The notes: generated from the letters alone by a model not told the origin. A stretch of DNA of 64,000 nt from Streptomyces sp. HNM0575 (GCF_012726265.1 NZ_JAASAG010000007.1:62001-126000); one strand, 5' to 3'. Positions 24,444 through 33,648 are shown, numbered from the stretch's first letter. Numbers and translations: made by a program.

Positions 24444-25041
24444 TGCCCCCGGCTCCTTCCGCTTTTACGCATAACCGGGCGGTCCGGTCGTAACGGACGG
24501 TTAACGGGCGGCCCGTGGGGCCGAGTTGGGGCGTATTCGCGACGTCTCGCCGACGTGAGGCTGGTTACACCCGGCGCCCGGAGGGCAGGTTTCCTCTTCG
24601 GCCTCACCGCGGTGTTCGTACGCGCCGTACGGACGGCTGAGCAACGGCGCCTCGGCCGCCGCCAGTTGACATGACCCGGTGCTGAGCTGCACCGATGACA
24701 TCGGAGGCCGTGCTGTACACATGGCGTCCCGGCCTCGTCCGCGCCGTACGGTGCTCCTTCTCAAATCGCCCGCAGCGGCGCCGTGTTCGCACACTGAGTG
24801 ACACCGTCATCGCTCCCAGTGCGAGATGAGTAAAGAATCGAGTCGTGTGACAGGTTTTTTCGGAGAGTGATTTGATCCGACGATTACCCGTGGCTAATGT
24901 CTGGCCTCGAACCTCCGCAAAGTTGGCCGTCCATCCGGGGCGGCGGCGGAGGACCGCCTCGTTCCACGGAGCCGGCCCCAAGGCGAAGTGGAGCCGGAGT
25001 GTCAGTCCGGTAGGCGGCTGAGGAAGAAGGAGCTCGCCCCA
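24444..25041 (+). promoter_or_regulatory. Long gap with a sigma70-type promoter for the first NlpC/P60 gene
   Basis: A 598-bp gene-free stretch. TTGATC at 24872-24877 and TAATGT at 24895-24900 are separated by 17 nt, a good vegetative promoter, giving a leader of about 135 nt before the GTG at 25042. I looked for a c-di-AMP (ydaO-type) riboswitch, which often precedes actinobacterial wall hydrolases, and did not see its conserved strings. The first 400 bp hold short palindromic TACGGACG/CGTACG words but nothing I can name. Confidence 0.6.
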
Positions 25042-26073
25042 GTGGCGTCCCACCGTCGACCCAAGCAGCCCAGCCGTACTCGCCGCGTGACCGTGCTGAC
25101 GGCCACGGCGGCCGCAGCCGTCGCGCTCACCGCCCAGGGAGCCCAGGCGGAGCCCAAGGCCTCCAAGAAAGAGGTCAAGGAGAAGGTCGACAAGCTCTAC
25201 GAGGACGCCGAGGGCGCCACGGAGAAGTACAACGGCGCCAAGGACAAGCAGAAGAAGCTGGAGAAGGAGGTCGGGAACCTCCAGGACAGCGTCGCGCGCG
25301 GGCAGGACGACCTCAACGACATGCGCAACGGCCTGGGTTCGATGGCCACCGCGCAGTACCGCACCGGCGGTGTGGACCCGTCCGTGCAGCTCTTCCTCTC
25401 CTCCGACCCGGACAGCTACCTCGACAAGGCCTCCACGCTCGACCAGATGAGCAGCAAGCAGGCCGAGGCGCTGAAGAAGATCCAGACGAAGCAGCGCAAT
25501 CTGGCGCAGCAGCGCCAGGAGGCCGCGGACAAGCTCAAGGACCTGGACGACACTCGCAAGGAACTCGGCGAGAAGAAGCAGGACATCCAGAAGAAGCTCT
25601 CCAAGGCCCGCTCACTCCTCAACTCCCTCACGGCGGACGACCGTGCGAAGCTCGCCGCCCAGCAGGCCAGGGCGGACCGCGCCTCCGCGTCCCGTGTGGA
25701 CCTCGGCAGCGACGCCTCCGCCTCGCAGCGCGCGGCCGCCGCGCTCTCCGCGGCCAAGAGCAAGATAGGTTCGCCGTACGTGTGGGGCGCCACCGGTCCC
25801 AGCTCCTTCGACTGCTCCGGCCTCACCTCCTGGGCGTACCAGCAGGCGGGCGTCTCGCTTCCCCGCACCTCGCAGGCGCAGGCGGGCGCCGGCACCCATG
25901 TGGGCCGCGGTCAGCTCGCCCCCGGCGACCTGGTCATCTTCTACGGCGACCAGCACCACATCGGCTTCTACGCGGGCAACGGGCAGGTCCTGCACGCCCC
26001 GAAGCCGGGCGCGGGCGTGCGCTACGAGTCGATCAACAACATGCCGTTCCAGTTCGGCGTGCGCATCGGCTGA
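25042..26073 (+). CDS. Secreted NlpC/P60 peptidoglycan endopeptidase (first of a tandem pair)
   Basis: A 343-aa secreted hydrolase. It has a signal peptide cut near AQGAQA (about residue 37), a long coiled-coil region (about 40-215), and an NlpC/P60 domain (about 230-343) with catalytic Cys in SSFDCSGLTSW and His in HHIGFYAGNG, third residue His in VLHAPKPG. Coiled coil plus NlpC is the RipA/CwlO-type layout, in which the coiled coil restrains the enzyme or binds FtsEX-like partners. The GTG start has GAAGGAG 9 nt upstream. It is a paralogue of the next gene. Confidence 0.93.
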   Translation: MASHRRPKQPSRTRRVTVLTATAAAAVALTAQGAQAEPKASKKEVKEKVDKLYEDAEGATEKYNGAKDKQKKLEKEVGNLQDSVARGQDDLNDMRNGLGSMATAQYRTGGVDPSVQLFLSSDPDSYLDKASTLDQMSSKQAEALKKIQTKQRNLAQQRQEAADKLKDLDDTRKELGEKKQDIQKKLSKARSLLNSLTADDRAKLAAQQARADRASASRVDLGSDASASQRAAAALSAAKSKIGSPYVWGATGPSSFDCSGLTSWAYQQAGVSLPRTSQAQAGAGTHVGRGQLAPGDLVIFYGDQHHIGFYAGNGQVLHAPKPGAGVRYESINNMPFQFGVRIG

Positions 26074-26470
26074 GCCGGGCCGCCCCGACCGGACCTCCGG
26101 CGTACGGACCTCCTACGTACGGACTTCCGCCGTACCGGACTTCCTCACGCGTGTGCCCTGGAGTCGCAACGGCTCCAGGGCACACGCGTGTCCCGTGTAC
26201 GCCGTGAACATCCCGCACGTCCCGTGCCTCTCGTGCATCCCCTGTCAGCCGGGGCGACTCCGGCAACACGGGCGTCATCTCGCCCATCGGGCAAGGTCGT
26301 TCGTAAGGGTGAAAGCCAACTTGTCCGAATGACCCCCGACCCCGTCGTTGACCTGCGTCGATCGACGGCGTCCGCGCATGTGTCCGGGCTATCGCGTCGC
26401 GTGCGGTACGTGGAACCTTCCAGCGGTGCGGCTAGATTCGCCGCGCCGTAACGGAAGGAGCGCGTCCGCA
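26074..26470 (+). other. Gap between the two NlpC/P60 genes with promoter candidates
   Basis: A 397-bp gap. It contains imperfect repeats of CGTACGGACTTCC (about 26101-26143), the terminator of the first gene and, before the second gene, GGCTAGATTC, whose TAGATT is a plausible -10 about 26 nt before the start. The second gene is therefore likely transcribed independently. Confidence 0.5.
26146..26190 (+). terminator. Strong terminator after the first NlpC/P60 gene
   Basis: An 18-bp perfect stem (CACGCGTGTGCCCTGGAG at 26146-26163 with 26173-26190) and a 9-nt loop. It is one of the strongest hairpins in the window. Confidence 0.85.
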
Positions 26471-27535
26471 GTGGTCCCCTACCGCAGTCACCGAAAACCC
26501 GCCCAGCGCGGGCGAAGTTGGTCCAGCCGCCTCGCAGTGCTGACGGCGGCGGCAGGTGCCGCAGCCGCCCTGTCCCCGGCCGTGCCCGCTGGGGCCAGGC
26601 CCGCCGACCCGGGCGCCGCCGGTGACCGTGCCGCGGGCTCGGTGGGCACCCGTATCGACAAGCTCTACGAGCAGGCCGAGGCGGCCACGGAGAGGTACAA
26701 CGCCGCGAAGGAGCGCGCCGCGAGGCTCCAGCGCCAGGTCGAGTACGCACAGGAGAACGCCGCGAGGAAGCAGGAGCGGGTCAACCGCCTGCGCAACGCC
26801 CTCGCTTCGGTCGCCGGAGCGCAGTACCGCTCGGGCGGCATCGACCCGTCCATCGCGCTGATGCTCACCGAGGACCCCGACGGCTATCTCGACAAGGCCA
26901 GCACCCTCGACCGCATCGGCAGCCGCCAGGAGGAGAAGCTGCGGCAGTTGCGCGGCGCCGAGCGCGCCCTGCGGCAGCAGCGCGCCGAGGCCGGCGCGAA
27001 GCTCCGGCTGCTGGAGCACGAGCGCGCCGAGCGTAAGCGACAGAAGCAGGCCGTGCTGAAGAAGCTCGACGCCGCGCGCGAGCTGACCGGTGAACTCTCG
27101 CCCGCCGAACGGGCCCGCCGCGAGCGCGCGTCCCGCGCCGGCGGGCGCAGCGTCGCGGCCCTGCCGGGCGGCACGGAGGAAGCCTCCTCGCAGCGAGCGG
27201 CGGCAGCCGTCGCCGCGGCACGCTCAGCCGTCGGCAGGCCGTATGTGTGGGGCGCCACCGGTCCCGGCTCCTTCGACTGCTCCGGCCTGACGCAGTGGGC
27301 CTACGGGCGGGCGGGCGTCGCCATTCCGCGTACGTCGCAGGAGCAGCGCTCGGCGGGCCGGCAGGTGCCGATGAGCCAGGCCCGCCCCGGTGACCTGGTG
27401 GTGTACCGCGACGACGCCAGCCACGTCGGCATGTACGTCGGCGGCGGCCAGGTGGTGCACGCACCGCACCCCGGCGCGCCCGTGCGCTACGACCGGGCGG
27501 ACATGATGCCGGTCTCCTCCGTGACCCGCCCCTGA
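26471..27535 (+). CDS. Secreted NlpC/P60 peptidoglycan endopeptidase (second of a tandem pair)
   Basis: A 354-aa paralogue of the preceding gene with the same order: signal peptide (cleavage near VPAGARP), arginine- and glutamate-rich coiled coil (about 58-215) and NlpC/P60 domain (about 240-354). Catalytic Cys lies in GSFDCSGLTQW, His in SHVGMYVGGG, with VVHAPHPG following. The coiled coil uses Arg where the first paralogue uses Lys, so the two have diverged in charge pattern. GTG start with GGAAGGAG 8 nt upstream. Confidence 0.93.
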   Translation: MVPYRSHRKPAQRGRSWSSRLAVLTAAAGAAAALSPAVPAGARPADPGAAGDRAAGSVGTRIDKLYEQAEAATERYNAAKERAARLQRQVEYAQENAARKQERVNRLRNALASVAGAQYRSGGIDPSIALMLTEDPDGYLDKASTLDRIGSRQEEKLRQLRGAERALRQQRAEAGAKLRLLEHERAERKRQKQAVLKKLDAARELTGELSPAERARRERASRAGGRSVAALPGGTEEASSQRAAAAVAAARSAVGRPYVWGATGPGSFDCSGLTQWAYGRAGVAIPRTSQEQRSAGRQVPMSQARPGDLVVYRDDASHVGMYVGGGQVVHAPHPGAPVRYDRADMMPVSSVTRP

Positions 27536-27568
27536 GGCTTCCGCCGGGCACGCCCGTACGATCGTCGC

Positions 27569-28858
27569 GTGGTGGGACCTGGGAAGTTCTGTGATGCGAC
27601 GAGCGGCGCGGGCCGCCGCGTGCTGGGCGCGGCGATGGCGGGCGCGGTGCTGACGGCGGCCTGCGGCTGCGGAGCGGACGCGGGAGAGGAACGCGAGGGC
27701 CGCGAACGTGCCGCCGTGCAGCGCGTGCTGGACCGGCAGGCGTCGGCGGTGCGCAGCGGCAAGGAGAGCGGATACCTGGCGGCGGTCGATCCCCGCGAGA
27801 AGGGCTACCGCACCGCGCAGCGCCAGGTGTTCGCCAATCTGCGCCGCCTGCCGCTCACCGAGTGGTCGTACACCGTGGGGGACGTGCGGCACAGCGGTGG
27901 CAAGGAGCGGGGCGAGGGCTCGTCGAGTCCGGCGGACGGTGACGTCGTGGCCGATGTGCGGCTGCGCTACAAGCTGCGCGGCGACGACCACGCACCCGTC
28001 TCCGCCAACGAGCGCCTGGCCTTCGCCGAGCGCGGCGGCAAGTGGTACGTCAGCGCCGAACTGCCCGGCAGCGACCGTCAGTTGTGGGAAGAGGGCAAGA
28101 TCGGCGTGGTGCGCGGCAAGCACAGCCTGGTGCTGGGCGCGGACCGCGGCGAAGGGGCCCTGCGCGGGCTCGCCCGCGACGCGGACCGTGCCGTCACGGA
28201 CGTGGAGCGCGCGTGGCCGCGCAGCTGGCCCCGCAGGGTGGTGGTCGAGTCGCCCTCCTCGCTGCGGGACATGGCACGGCTGCTGAACGCGTCCGCTTCG
28301 ACATACGAGGGCATCGCGGCCGTCACCACCGGCGAGGCCGGGGAGCACACGGACGCTCCCGCCGACCGCATCGTGGTCAACCCCGAGGCGTACGGCGAGC
28401 TGAGCGGTCAGGGGCAGCAGGTCGTCCTCACCCACGAGACGGTGCACGTCGCGAGCCGGACCCATACGAGCGCCGCCACGCCGCTTTGGCTGTCCGAAGG
28501 GTTCGCGGACTGGGTGGCCTACGGCAGCACGGACCGCAAGCCCAAGGAGGTCGCCGCGGAGCTGGTGCGGGCGGCCGGGGAGGACGACCTGCCCCGTGAA
28601 CTGCCCACGGACCACGACTTCCGCTTCGGCAGTGACGCGGAGGCGCTGGGGCGCGCGTACGAGAGCGGCTGGCTCGCGTGCAGGCTCATCGAGGACGAGT
28701 GGGGCAAGGACCGGCTGCTCGGGCTCTATCTGCGGATCGGTGCTTCGCAGAAGCGGCAGGACGCGGCCGTCGAGGACGCCATGCAGGCCGAACTGGGCCT
28801 CGGGCGGAAGGAGTTCACCGAGCGGTGGCGCTCGTACGTACGGAAGCAGCTGACGTGA
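27569..28858 (+). CDS. Putative lipoprotein zinc metallopeptidase
   Basis: A 429-aa predicted lipoprotein (lipobox region LTAACGC around residue 32) with an N-terminal NTF2-like region (about 45-170) and a C-terminal gluzincin-type peptidase. The zinc site HETVH lies near 290 and a third ligand Glu in WLSEGFADW, 16 residues after the second His. M1-family enzymes usually have 18, so this is a shortened variant. The GTG has no Shine-Dalgarno, but TACGAT ends 6 nt upstream, suggesting a leaderless message. It sits 33 nt after the second NlpC/P60 gene. Substrate unknown. Confidence 0.75.
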   Translation: MVGPGKFCDATSGAGRRVLGAAMAGAVLTAACGCGADAGEEREGRERAAVQRVLDRQASAVRSGKESGYLAAVDPREKGYRTAQRQVFANLRRLPLTEWSYTVGDVRHSGGKERGEGSSSPADGDVVADVRLRYKLRGDDHAPVSANERLAFAERGGKWYVSAELPGSDRQLWEEGKIGVVRGKHSLVLGADRGEGALRGLARDADRAVTDVERAWPRSWPRRVVVESPSSLRDMARLLNASASTYEGIAAVTTGEAGEHTDAPADRIVVNPEAYGELSGQGQQVVLTHETVHVASRTHTSAATPLWLSEGFADWVAYGSTDRKPKEVAAELVRAAGEDDLPRELPTDHDFRFGSDAEALGRAYESGWLACRLIEDEWGKDRLLGLYLRIGASQKRQDAAVEDAMQAELGLGRKEFTERWRSYVRKQLT

Positions 28859-30443
28859 CGCCGTCCGCCCCTGCCTCCGGCTCCGCTTCCGCTTCCTCCG
28901 CCGTCACGGGCGCGTCCGTCTCCGGCTCCGTACGCGCCGTACGCGTGCCGTAGGCGCCCGTCCGCCGCCCCGAGGGCCGCGTCGAGCGCCACAGCCGCAC
29001 GCAGGCGAGAAGCGACGCCGCCACGAGGAGGCCGTTGCGTACGGACATCAGCAGCACGCCGAGCCAGTCGCTGGCGACGACGTCGGCGAAGCCCGGCGGG
29101 AATTCCATCAGCGTCACACCCGTGGCCGCCAGCACAAGCCCCGCGGGCAGGGCCTGACAGCTTGCCCGCAGCGTGAGGCAGACGGCCGCGAGGCCGACCA
29201 GCCAGATCATGTACTGCGGGCTGATGACGCGGCTGGTGGTGGTGAACAGCAGCACCGCGGTGAGCGCGGCGTCCGCGGGCGTCGAGGCCGTCCACCGCAC
29301 GGCGCGCAGCCGCCACAGCAGCAGCCAGAGGAAGGCGAGGACCGTGAGCAGCAGCGCGGCGTCGCTGACGAGGTTCACATACGGGCCGACGAACTCCATC
29401 GAGCCGTAGTTGAGCAGCACCTGCCCCTCCCAGCCGAAGTGTCTCGCCACGTGGAAGACCAGGGCGCCCAGCGACTCCACCTCGGTGCCCCTGGACTGCT
29501 GGAATCCGAGAAAGGTCAGCGCGCCCGGCATCGTCGCCGCGAAGAGGCACATCACGGCCGCGCCGGTGATCAGCGCCGCCGTCCACGCCGTACGCGTCTC
29601 ACGGCCGTGCCGCACGCCGAGCAGCAGCAGGCCGGGCCAGATCTTCAGCGTCGCGCCGAACGCGGCGAGCGCACCGGCCAGTCTCGGACGGCGGGCACAG
29701 GCGAGCAGCGCCGCGACGGCGACGCCGGTGACCATCAGGTCGTAGCGCGCGTAAGCGGTGGGCCCCAGCAGTGTCACACCGGCGATCCAGCACCACGCGC
29801 CCCCGGGGCGTCTCCCCGGGCGTCCCGACGCACGCAGCAGCAGGCCGAGTACGGCGGCGTCGGCGGCGCAGGCGAGCACGTAGAAGGCGGTGGCGTAGTC
29901 GAGGAAGGGGAGCAGGGCGGGGGAGAGGATCGCCAGGGCCGCGGCGGGCGGGTACTGCCAGGTGACGTCGTTCGCGGGGAAGACCCCGGACTTCAGCAGG
30001 CCGTACCAGCTCTGGTAGATGGCGCTGACGTCGCTGGTGTAGTCGGGGCCGGGCACGACGAAGACCTTGAAGACGCACAGCAGCAGGGCGGTGCGGGTGA
30101 GCGCCCAGATCGCGAGGGGGGCGGCGACGGCGGTACGGGGGCGGGGGCCGGTGCGTGGGCCGCCGCGCCGGTGACTGCCGCGGGGGGCGCCGCGGTCGCG
30201 GCCCGGCCGCCGGGACCCGTCCGGTTCGTACGGCACACCCGGTTCGTACGGTCTGTCAGGACCGGACGGTTCGACGGGCTCGGCCGCCACGTCCGGCTGC
30301 TCGCCCGCGGGGTCCGTCGCGTCCGAACCGCCCTTCCCGTCCGCTGAGTTGGTCTCGTCGGCCTCATCAGGCGCGTCGTGTGCCCCGTGGCCGGTCCCGG
30401 ACGCTGCTTCCCGCGGTGCCGGCGCCGCCGTGCTGTCCGTCAT
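28815..30443 (-). CDS. Polyprenyl-phosphate-dependent mannosyltransferase, GT87 family
   Basis: A 542-aa polytopic membrane protein with a disordered acidic N-terminus (1-110) and about ten transmembrane helices. The GT-C family acid is visible in the first external loop (YTSDVSAIYQSWYG), and the motif VTWQYPPAA is typical of GT87 enzymes such as mycobacterial PimE. These use polyprenyl-phosphate-mannose to extend phosphatidylinositol mannosides or lipoglycans outside the membrane. Its 3' end overlaps the 3' end of the peptidase gene by 44 nt on the opposite strand. It is divergent from a PimB-like gene, supporting a shared pathway. Confidence 0.85.
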   Translation of the reverse strand: MTDSTAAPAPREAASGTGHGAHDAPDEADETNSADGKGGSDATDPAGEQPDVAAEPVEPSGPDRPYEPGVPYEPDGSRRPGRDRGAPRGSHRRGGPRTGPRPRTAVAAPLAIWALTRTALLLCVFKVFVVPGPDYTSDVSAIYQSWYGLLKSGVFPANDVTWQYPPAAALAILSPALLPFLDYATAFYVLACAADAAVLGLLLRASGRPGRRPGGAWCWIAGVTLLGPTAYARYDLMVTGVAVAALLACARRPRLAGALAAFGATLKIWPGLLLLGVRHGRETRTAWTAALITGAAVMCLFAATMPGALTFLGFQQSRGTEVESLGALVFHVARHFGWEGQVLLNYGSMEFVGPYVNLVSDAALLLTVLAFLWLLLWRLRAVRWTASTPADAALTAVLLFTTTSRVISPQYMIWLVGLAAVCLTLRASCQALPAGLVLAATGVTLMEFPPGFADVVASDWLGVLLMSVRNGLLVAASLLACVRLWRSTRPSGRRTGAYGTRTARTEPETDAPVTAEEAEAEPEAGADGVTSAASVRTSATAR

Positions 30444-30457
30444 GCCCACCTGTCCGT

Positions 30458-30497
30458 CGCCTGCTCGCCTGCTCGCTTGCTCGCTTGCTCGCCTGCC
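30458..30497. repeat. 8-bp tandem repeats between divergent glycosyltransferases
   Basis: CGCYTGCT repeats five times without spacing (the last unit ends CC instead of CT). It lies in the shared upstream region of the GT87 and GT4 genes, 15 nt from the GT87 start. Copy-number change here could alter expression, but no function is shown. Confidence 0.75.
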
Positions 30498-30647
30498 GTG
30501 TCCGACGCTTGCCCGGCACGGCGTCAGTTCATTACTTCCCCCCACCCGTGCGGCCGCCCGCGCCATGGTGCACGGCGGCCCCGTACGCGCATGTGGCGAC
30601 TCCGCGCCCGGACCTCGGCGGTCACCCGGACGGTACTGTCGGCGGCG

Positions 30648-31790
30648 ATGCACAAGACCTTGATCGTCACCAATGACTTCCCGCCGCGGCCCGGCGGCAT
30701 CCAGGCGTTCCTGCACAGCCTGGCGCTGCGGCTGGATCCCTCCCGGCTCGTCGTCTACGCCTCGTCGTACGGGCGGAGCGGCGAGCGCGCCGGGGAGACC
30801 GCCCGGTTCGACGCGGAGCAGCCCTTCACGGTCGTACGGGACCGCAGCACGATGCTGCTGCCGACGCCGCGGGTGACACGGCGCGCGGTGCGGCTGCTGG
30901 GCGAACACCGCTGCGAGACGGTGTGGTTCGGGGCGGCGGCACCGCTGGGTCTGATGGCGCCCGCACTGCGCGCGGCGGGCGCGCGGCGCATCGTGGCGAC
31001 GACGCACGGGCACGAGGCGGCCTGGGCCCGACTGCCCGGCGCACGGCGGCTGTTGCGCCGTATCGGCGAGGGCACCGACACGCTGACCTATCTCGGCGAG
31101 TACACGCGGTCGAGGATCGCGGGCGCCCTCACCCCGGAGGCGGCCGGCCGCATGGTCCAACTGCCGCCCGGCGTCGACGAGAAGACCTTCCACCCGGGGT
31201 CCGGCGGGGACTCGGTGCGCGAGCGGCTCGGCCTGAGCGGCAGGCCCGTGGTGGTGTGCGTCTCGCGGCTCGTGCCGCGCAAGGGCCAGGACACCCTGAT
31301 CCGGGCGATGCCGCGGATCCTCGCCGAAGTGCCGGACGCCGTACTGCTGCTGGTCGGCGGCGGGCCGTACCGCGGCGGTCTGGAGAAGCTGGCGGAGACG
31401 ACGGGTGTGGCGGATTCCGTGCGCTTCACCGGCGCCGTCCCCTGGGAGGAGCTGCCCGCGCACTTCGGCGCCGGCGACGTCTTCGCGATGCCGTGCCGCA
31501 CCCGCCGCGGCGGACTGGACGTGGAGGGGCTCGGCATCGTCTATCTGGAGGCGTCCGCGACCGGACTGCCCGTCGTGGCAGGCGACTCCGGCGGCGCACC
31601 GGACGCCGTACTGGACGGGGAGACGGGCTGGGTCGTGCGCGGCGGCGCCGACGGCGAGGCCGCCGACCGCGTCGTCACGCTGCTGAAGGACCCGGCACTG
31701 CGGGCCCGCATGGGCGAGAAGGGCAGGGAGTGGGTCCTCGGCCGCTGGCGCTGGGACCTGCTCGCCGAGCGGATGAGACAGCTGCTCTGA
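30648..31790 (+). CDS. pimB: Glycosyltransferase family 4, PimB-like phosphatidylinositol mannosyltransferase
   Basis: A 380-aa cytoplasmic GT-B enzyme. The opening TLIVTNDFPPRPGGIQAFL is the characteristic start of mycobacterial/corynebacterial PimB', which adds the second mannose from GDP-mannose to phosphatidylinositol mannoside. Also present are VCVSRLVPRKGQDTLI (nucleotide-sugar grip) and the EGLGIVYLEASATGLP acceptor/donor motif with the E-x7-E pattern. TACTGT ends 8 nt before the ATG and no Shine-Dalgarno is present, so the message may be nearly leaderless. The neighbouring GT87 gene supports a lipomannan-type pathway. Confidence 0.85.
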   Translation: MHKTLIVTNDFPPRPGGIQAFLHSLALRLDPSRLVVYASSYGRSGERAGETARFDAEQPFTVVRDRSTMLLPTPRVTRRAVRLLGEHRCETVWFGAAAPLGLMAPALRAAGARRIVATTHGHEAAWARLPGARRLLRRIGEGTDTLTYLGEYTRSRIAGALTPEAAGRMVQLPPGVDEKTFHPGSGGDSVRERLGLSGRPVVVCVSRLVPRKGQDTLIRAMPRILAEVPDAVLLLVGGGPYRGGLEKLAETTGVADSVRFTGAVPWEELPAHFGAGDVFAMPCRTRRGGLDVEGLGIVYLEASATGLPVVAGDSGGAPDAVLDGETGWVVRGGADGEAADRVVTLLKDPALRARMGEKGREWVLGRWRWDLLAERMRQLL

Positions 31791-31827
31791 GGGGCACGGC
31801 ACGGCGACGTCCGAGGCGTGCCCCTCA
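31788..31827. terminator. Terminator stem containing both convergent stop codons
   Basis: TGAGGGGCAC at 31788-31797 pairs perfectly with GTGCCCCTCA at 31818-31827. The plus-strand stop TGA (31788-31790) and the minus-strand stop of the acyl-CoA ligase (31825-31827) are the outer arms of the same hairpin. Confidence 0.75.
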
Positions 31828-33648
31828 GGCGTACAGCGACTCGATCTCGTCCGCGAAGTCCTTGGCCACCACGCCCCGTTTGAGCTTCAGCGACGGCGTG
31901 ATGTGCCCCGACTCCTCCGTGAACTGGGTGCTCAGCACACGGAACTTGCGTACGGACTCGGCCCGCGAGACCAGCGCGTTGCCCCCGTCCACGGCCCGCT
32001 GGAGCTCCGCCAGCAGCTCCTCGTCGTGCAGCAGCTCCTCGTGGGTGAGCGCCGCCTTGCCGCGCTCCTGCGCCCACCGCGCCAGGAACTCCTCGTCGAC
32101 GGTGAGGAGCGCGCCCGCGAAGGGCCGCCCGTCGCCGACGACCATGCACTCGGCGACCAGCGCGTGCCCGCGGATGCCGTCCTCGATGACGGACGGGGCG
32201 ATGTTCTTGCCGCCCGCCGTCACCAGGATCTCCTTCTTCCGCCCGGTGATGGCGAGATAGCCGTCGGTGTCGAGGGTGCCCACGTCGCCGGTGTGGAACC
32301 AGCCGTCGGAGAGGGCCTCCTGGGTGGCCTGCTCGTTGTTCCAGTACCCCGTGAAGAGGTGCTCGCCGTGCAGCAGAACCTCCCCGTCGTCCGCGATGCG
32401 CACGACGGAGCCGGGCAGCGGCTGGCCCACCGTGCCGATCTTCTGCCGGTCGTAGGGGTTGAAGGCGGTCGCGGCACAGGACTCCGTGAGCCCGTAACCC
32501 TCAAGCACGGTGAAGCCGATGCCCCGGTAGAAGTGCCCGAGGCGCTCGCCCAGGGGCGCGCCGCCGGAGATCGCGTGGGTGGCGAGGCCGCCGAGCACCG
32601 CGCGCAGCCTGCTGTAGACGAGCACGTCGAACAGCTTGTGGCGCAGCTTGAGTTGGAGCGAGGGGCCCGAAGGGTCCTCCAGGGCGCGGCTGTAGGCCGT
32701 GGCCGTCTCGGCGGCCTTGTCGAAGATCTTCACCTTGCCGCCCGCCTGGGCCTGCGCCCGCGCGGAGTTGAAGACCTTCTCGAAGACGCGGGGCACGCCG
32801 AGGACCATCGTCGGCCGGAACGCGGCGAGTTCGTCCGTCAGCGACTTCACGTCCGCGACGTGTCCGAGCTTGATGGGCGCCATCACCGCGGCCACCTGCA
32901 CGAGCCGGCCGAAGACATGGGCGATGGGCAGGAAGAGCAGCACCGAGGACTCGCCGGTGCGGAACATCGGGCGCAGCCGCTCGACGACGTTGCCGCACTC
33001 GGCGAAGAAGCTGCGGTGGGTGAGCACACAGCCCTTGGGGCGGCCGGTGGTGCCCGAGGTGTAGACGATGGTGGCGGGGGAGTCGGCGTTCGCGCTGGAG
33101 GAGCGGACCTCGACCGTCGCGTCGTCGATGCCGGCGCCGTCCGCGGTGAGTTGCTCGACCGCGCCCTTTCCGGGGCCCTTGCCCGCGGTGGTCCGCCGCG
33201 GCTCGATCTGCCAGACGTGGGCGAGGGCGGGCAGCCGGTCGCGCACGGACTCGACCGCGCGGCTGTGCTCGCCGGTCTCGACGAGGCAGGCGACCGAGCC
33301 CGAGTCGCCCAGGATCCAGGCGATCTGCTCCGGCGAACTCGTCTCGTACACCGGCACGGTGACGGCTCCGGCGCTCCAGATCGCGAAGTCGAGGAGCGTC
33401 CACTCGTAGCGCGTGCGGGACATCAGCGCCACGCGGTCGCCCGGCTGGACACCGGCGGCGATCAACCCCTTTGCGGCGGCCTGCACTTCGGCCAGGAAGT
33501 CGGCGGCGTTCACATCGGTCCATTCGCCGCCCTGCTTGCGTGCGACGACGGCCACATCGGGATGCTGTGCCGCGTTGCGGCGGATGAGATCCGTCAGATT
33601 GCCGTCGGTCGGCACCTCGTAAAGGGCCGGAAGGCTGAACTCACGCAA
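31825..33648 (-). CDS. Long-chain fatty-acid-CoA ligase (FadD15-like)
   Basis: A 607-aa AMP-forming acyl-CoA synthetase. ATP/AMP motifs are the P-loop YTSGTTGRPKG (about 196-206), YGLTESCAA, GWFHTGDVG and the hinge GRKKEILVTAGGKNIAP. It activates fatty acids to acyl-CoA in the cytoplasm, for lipid synthesis or degradation. The start is TTG at 33646-33648, chosen because GAGGAG lies 8 nt upstream and the protein begins like its homologues (REFSLPALYEVP). It converges on the PimB-like gene through a shared terminator stem. Confidence 0.92.
   Translation of the reverse strand: MREFSLPALYEVPTDGNLTDLIRRNAAQHPDVAVVARKQGGEWTDVNAADFLAEVQAAAKGLIAAGVQPGDRVALMSRTRYEWTLLDFAIWSAGAVTVPVYETSSPEQIAWILGDSGSVACLVETGEHSRAVESVRDRLPALAHVWQIEPRRTTAGKGPGKGAVEQLTADGAGIDDATVEVRSSSANADSPATIVYTSGTTGRPKGCVLTHRSFFAECGNVVERLRPMFRTGESSVLLFLPIAHVFGRLVQVAAVMAPIKLGHVADVKSLTDELAAFRPTMVLGVPRVFEKVFNSARAQAQAGGKVKIFDKAAETATAYSRALEDPSGPSLQLKLRHKLFDVLVYSRLRAVLGGLATHAISGGAPLGERLGHFYRGIGFTVLEGYGLTESCAATAFNPYDRQKIGTVGQPLPGSVVRIADDGEVLLHGEHLFTGYWNNEQATQEALSDGWFHTGDVGTLDTDGYLAITGRKKEILVTAGGKNIAPSVIEDGIRGHALVAECMVVGDGRPFAGALLTVDEEFLARWAQERGKAALTHEELLHDEELLAELQRAVDGGNALVSRAESVRKFRVLSTQFTEESGHITPSLKLKRGVVAKDFADEIESLYA

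Noticed and set aside
24444..25041. c-di-AMP (ydaO-type) riboswitch before the NlpC/P60 gene
   Set aside because: This riboswitch is common before actinobacterial wall hydrolases, but its conserved core strings are not present here.
28815..31802. 995-codon frame extending the GT87 gene upstream
   Set aside because: The part above 30443 is antisense to the PimB-like gene; the membrane protein begins at ATG 30443.
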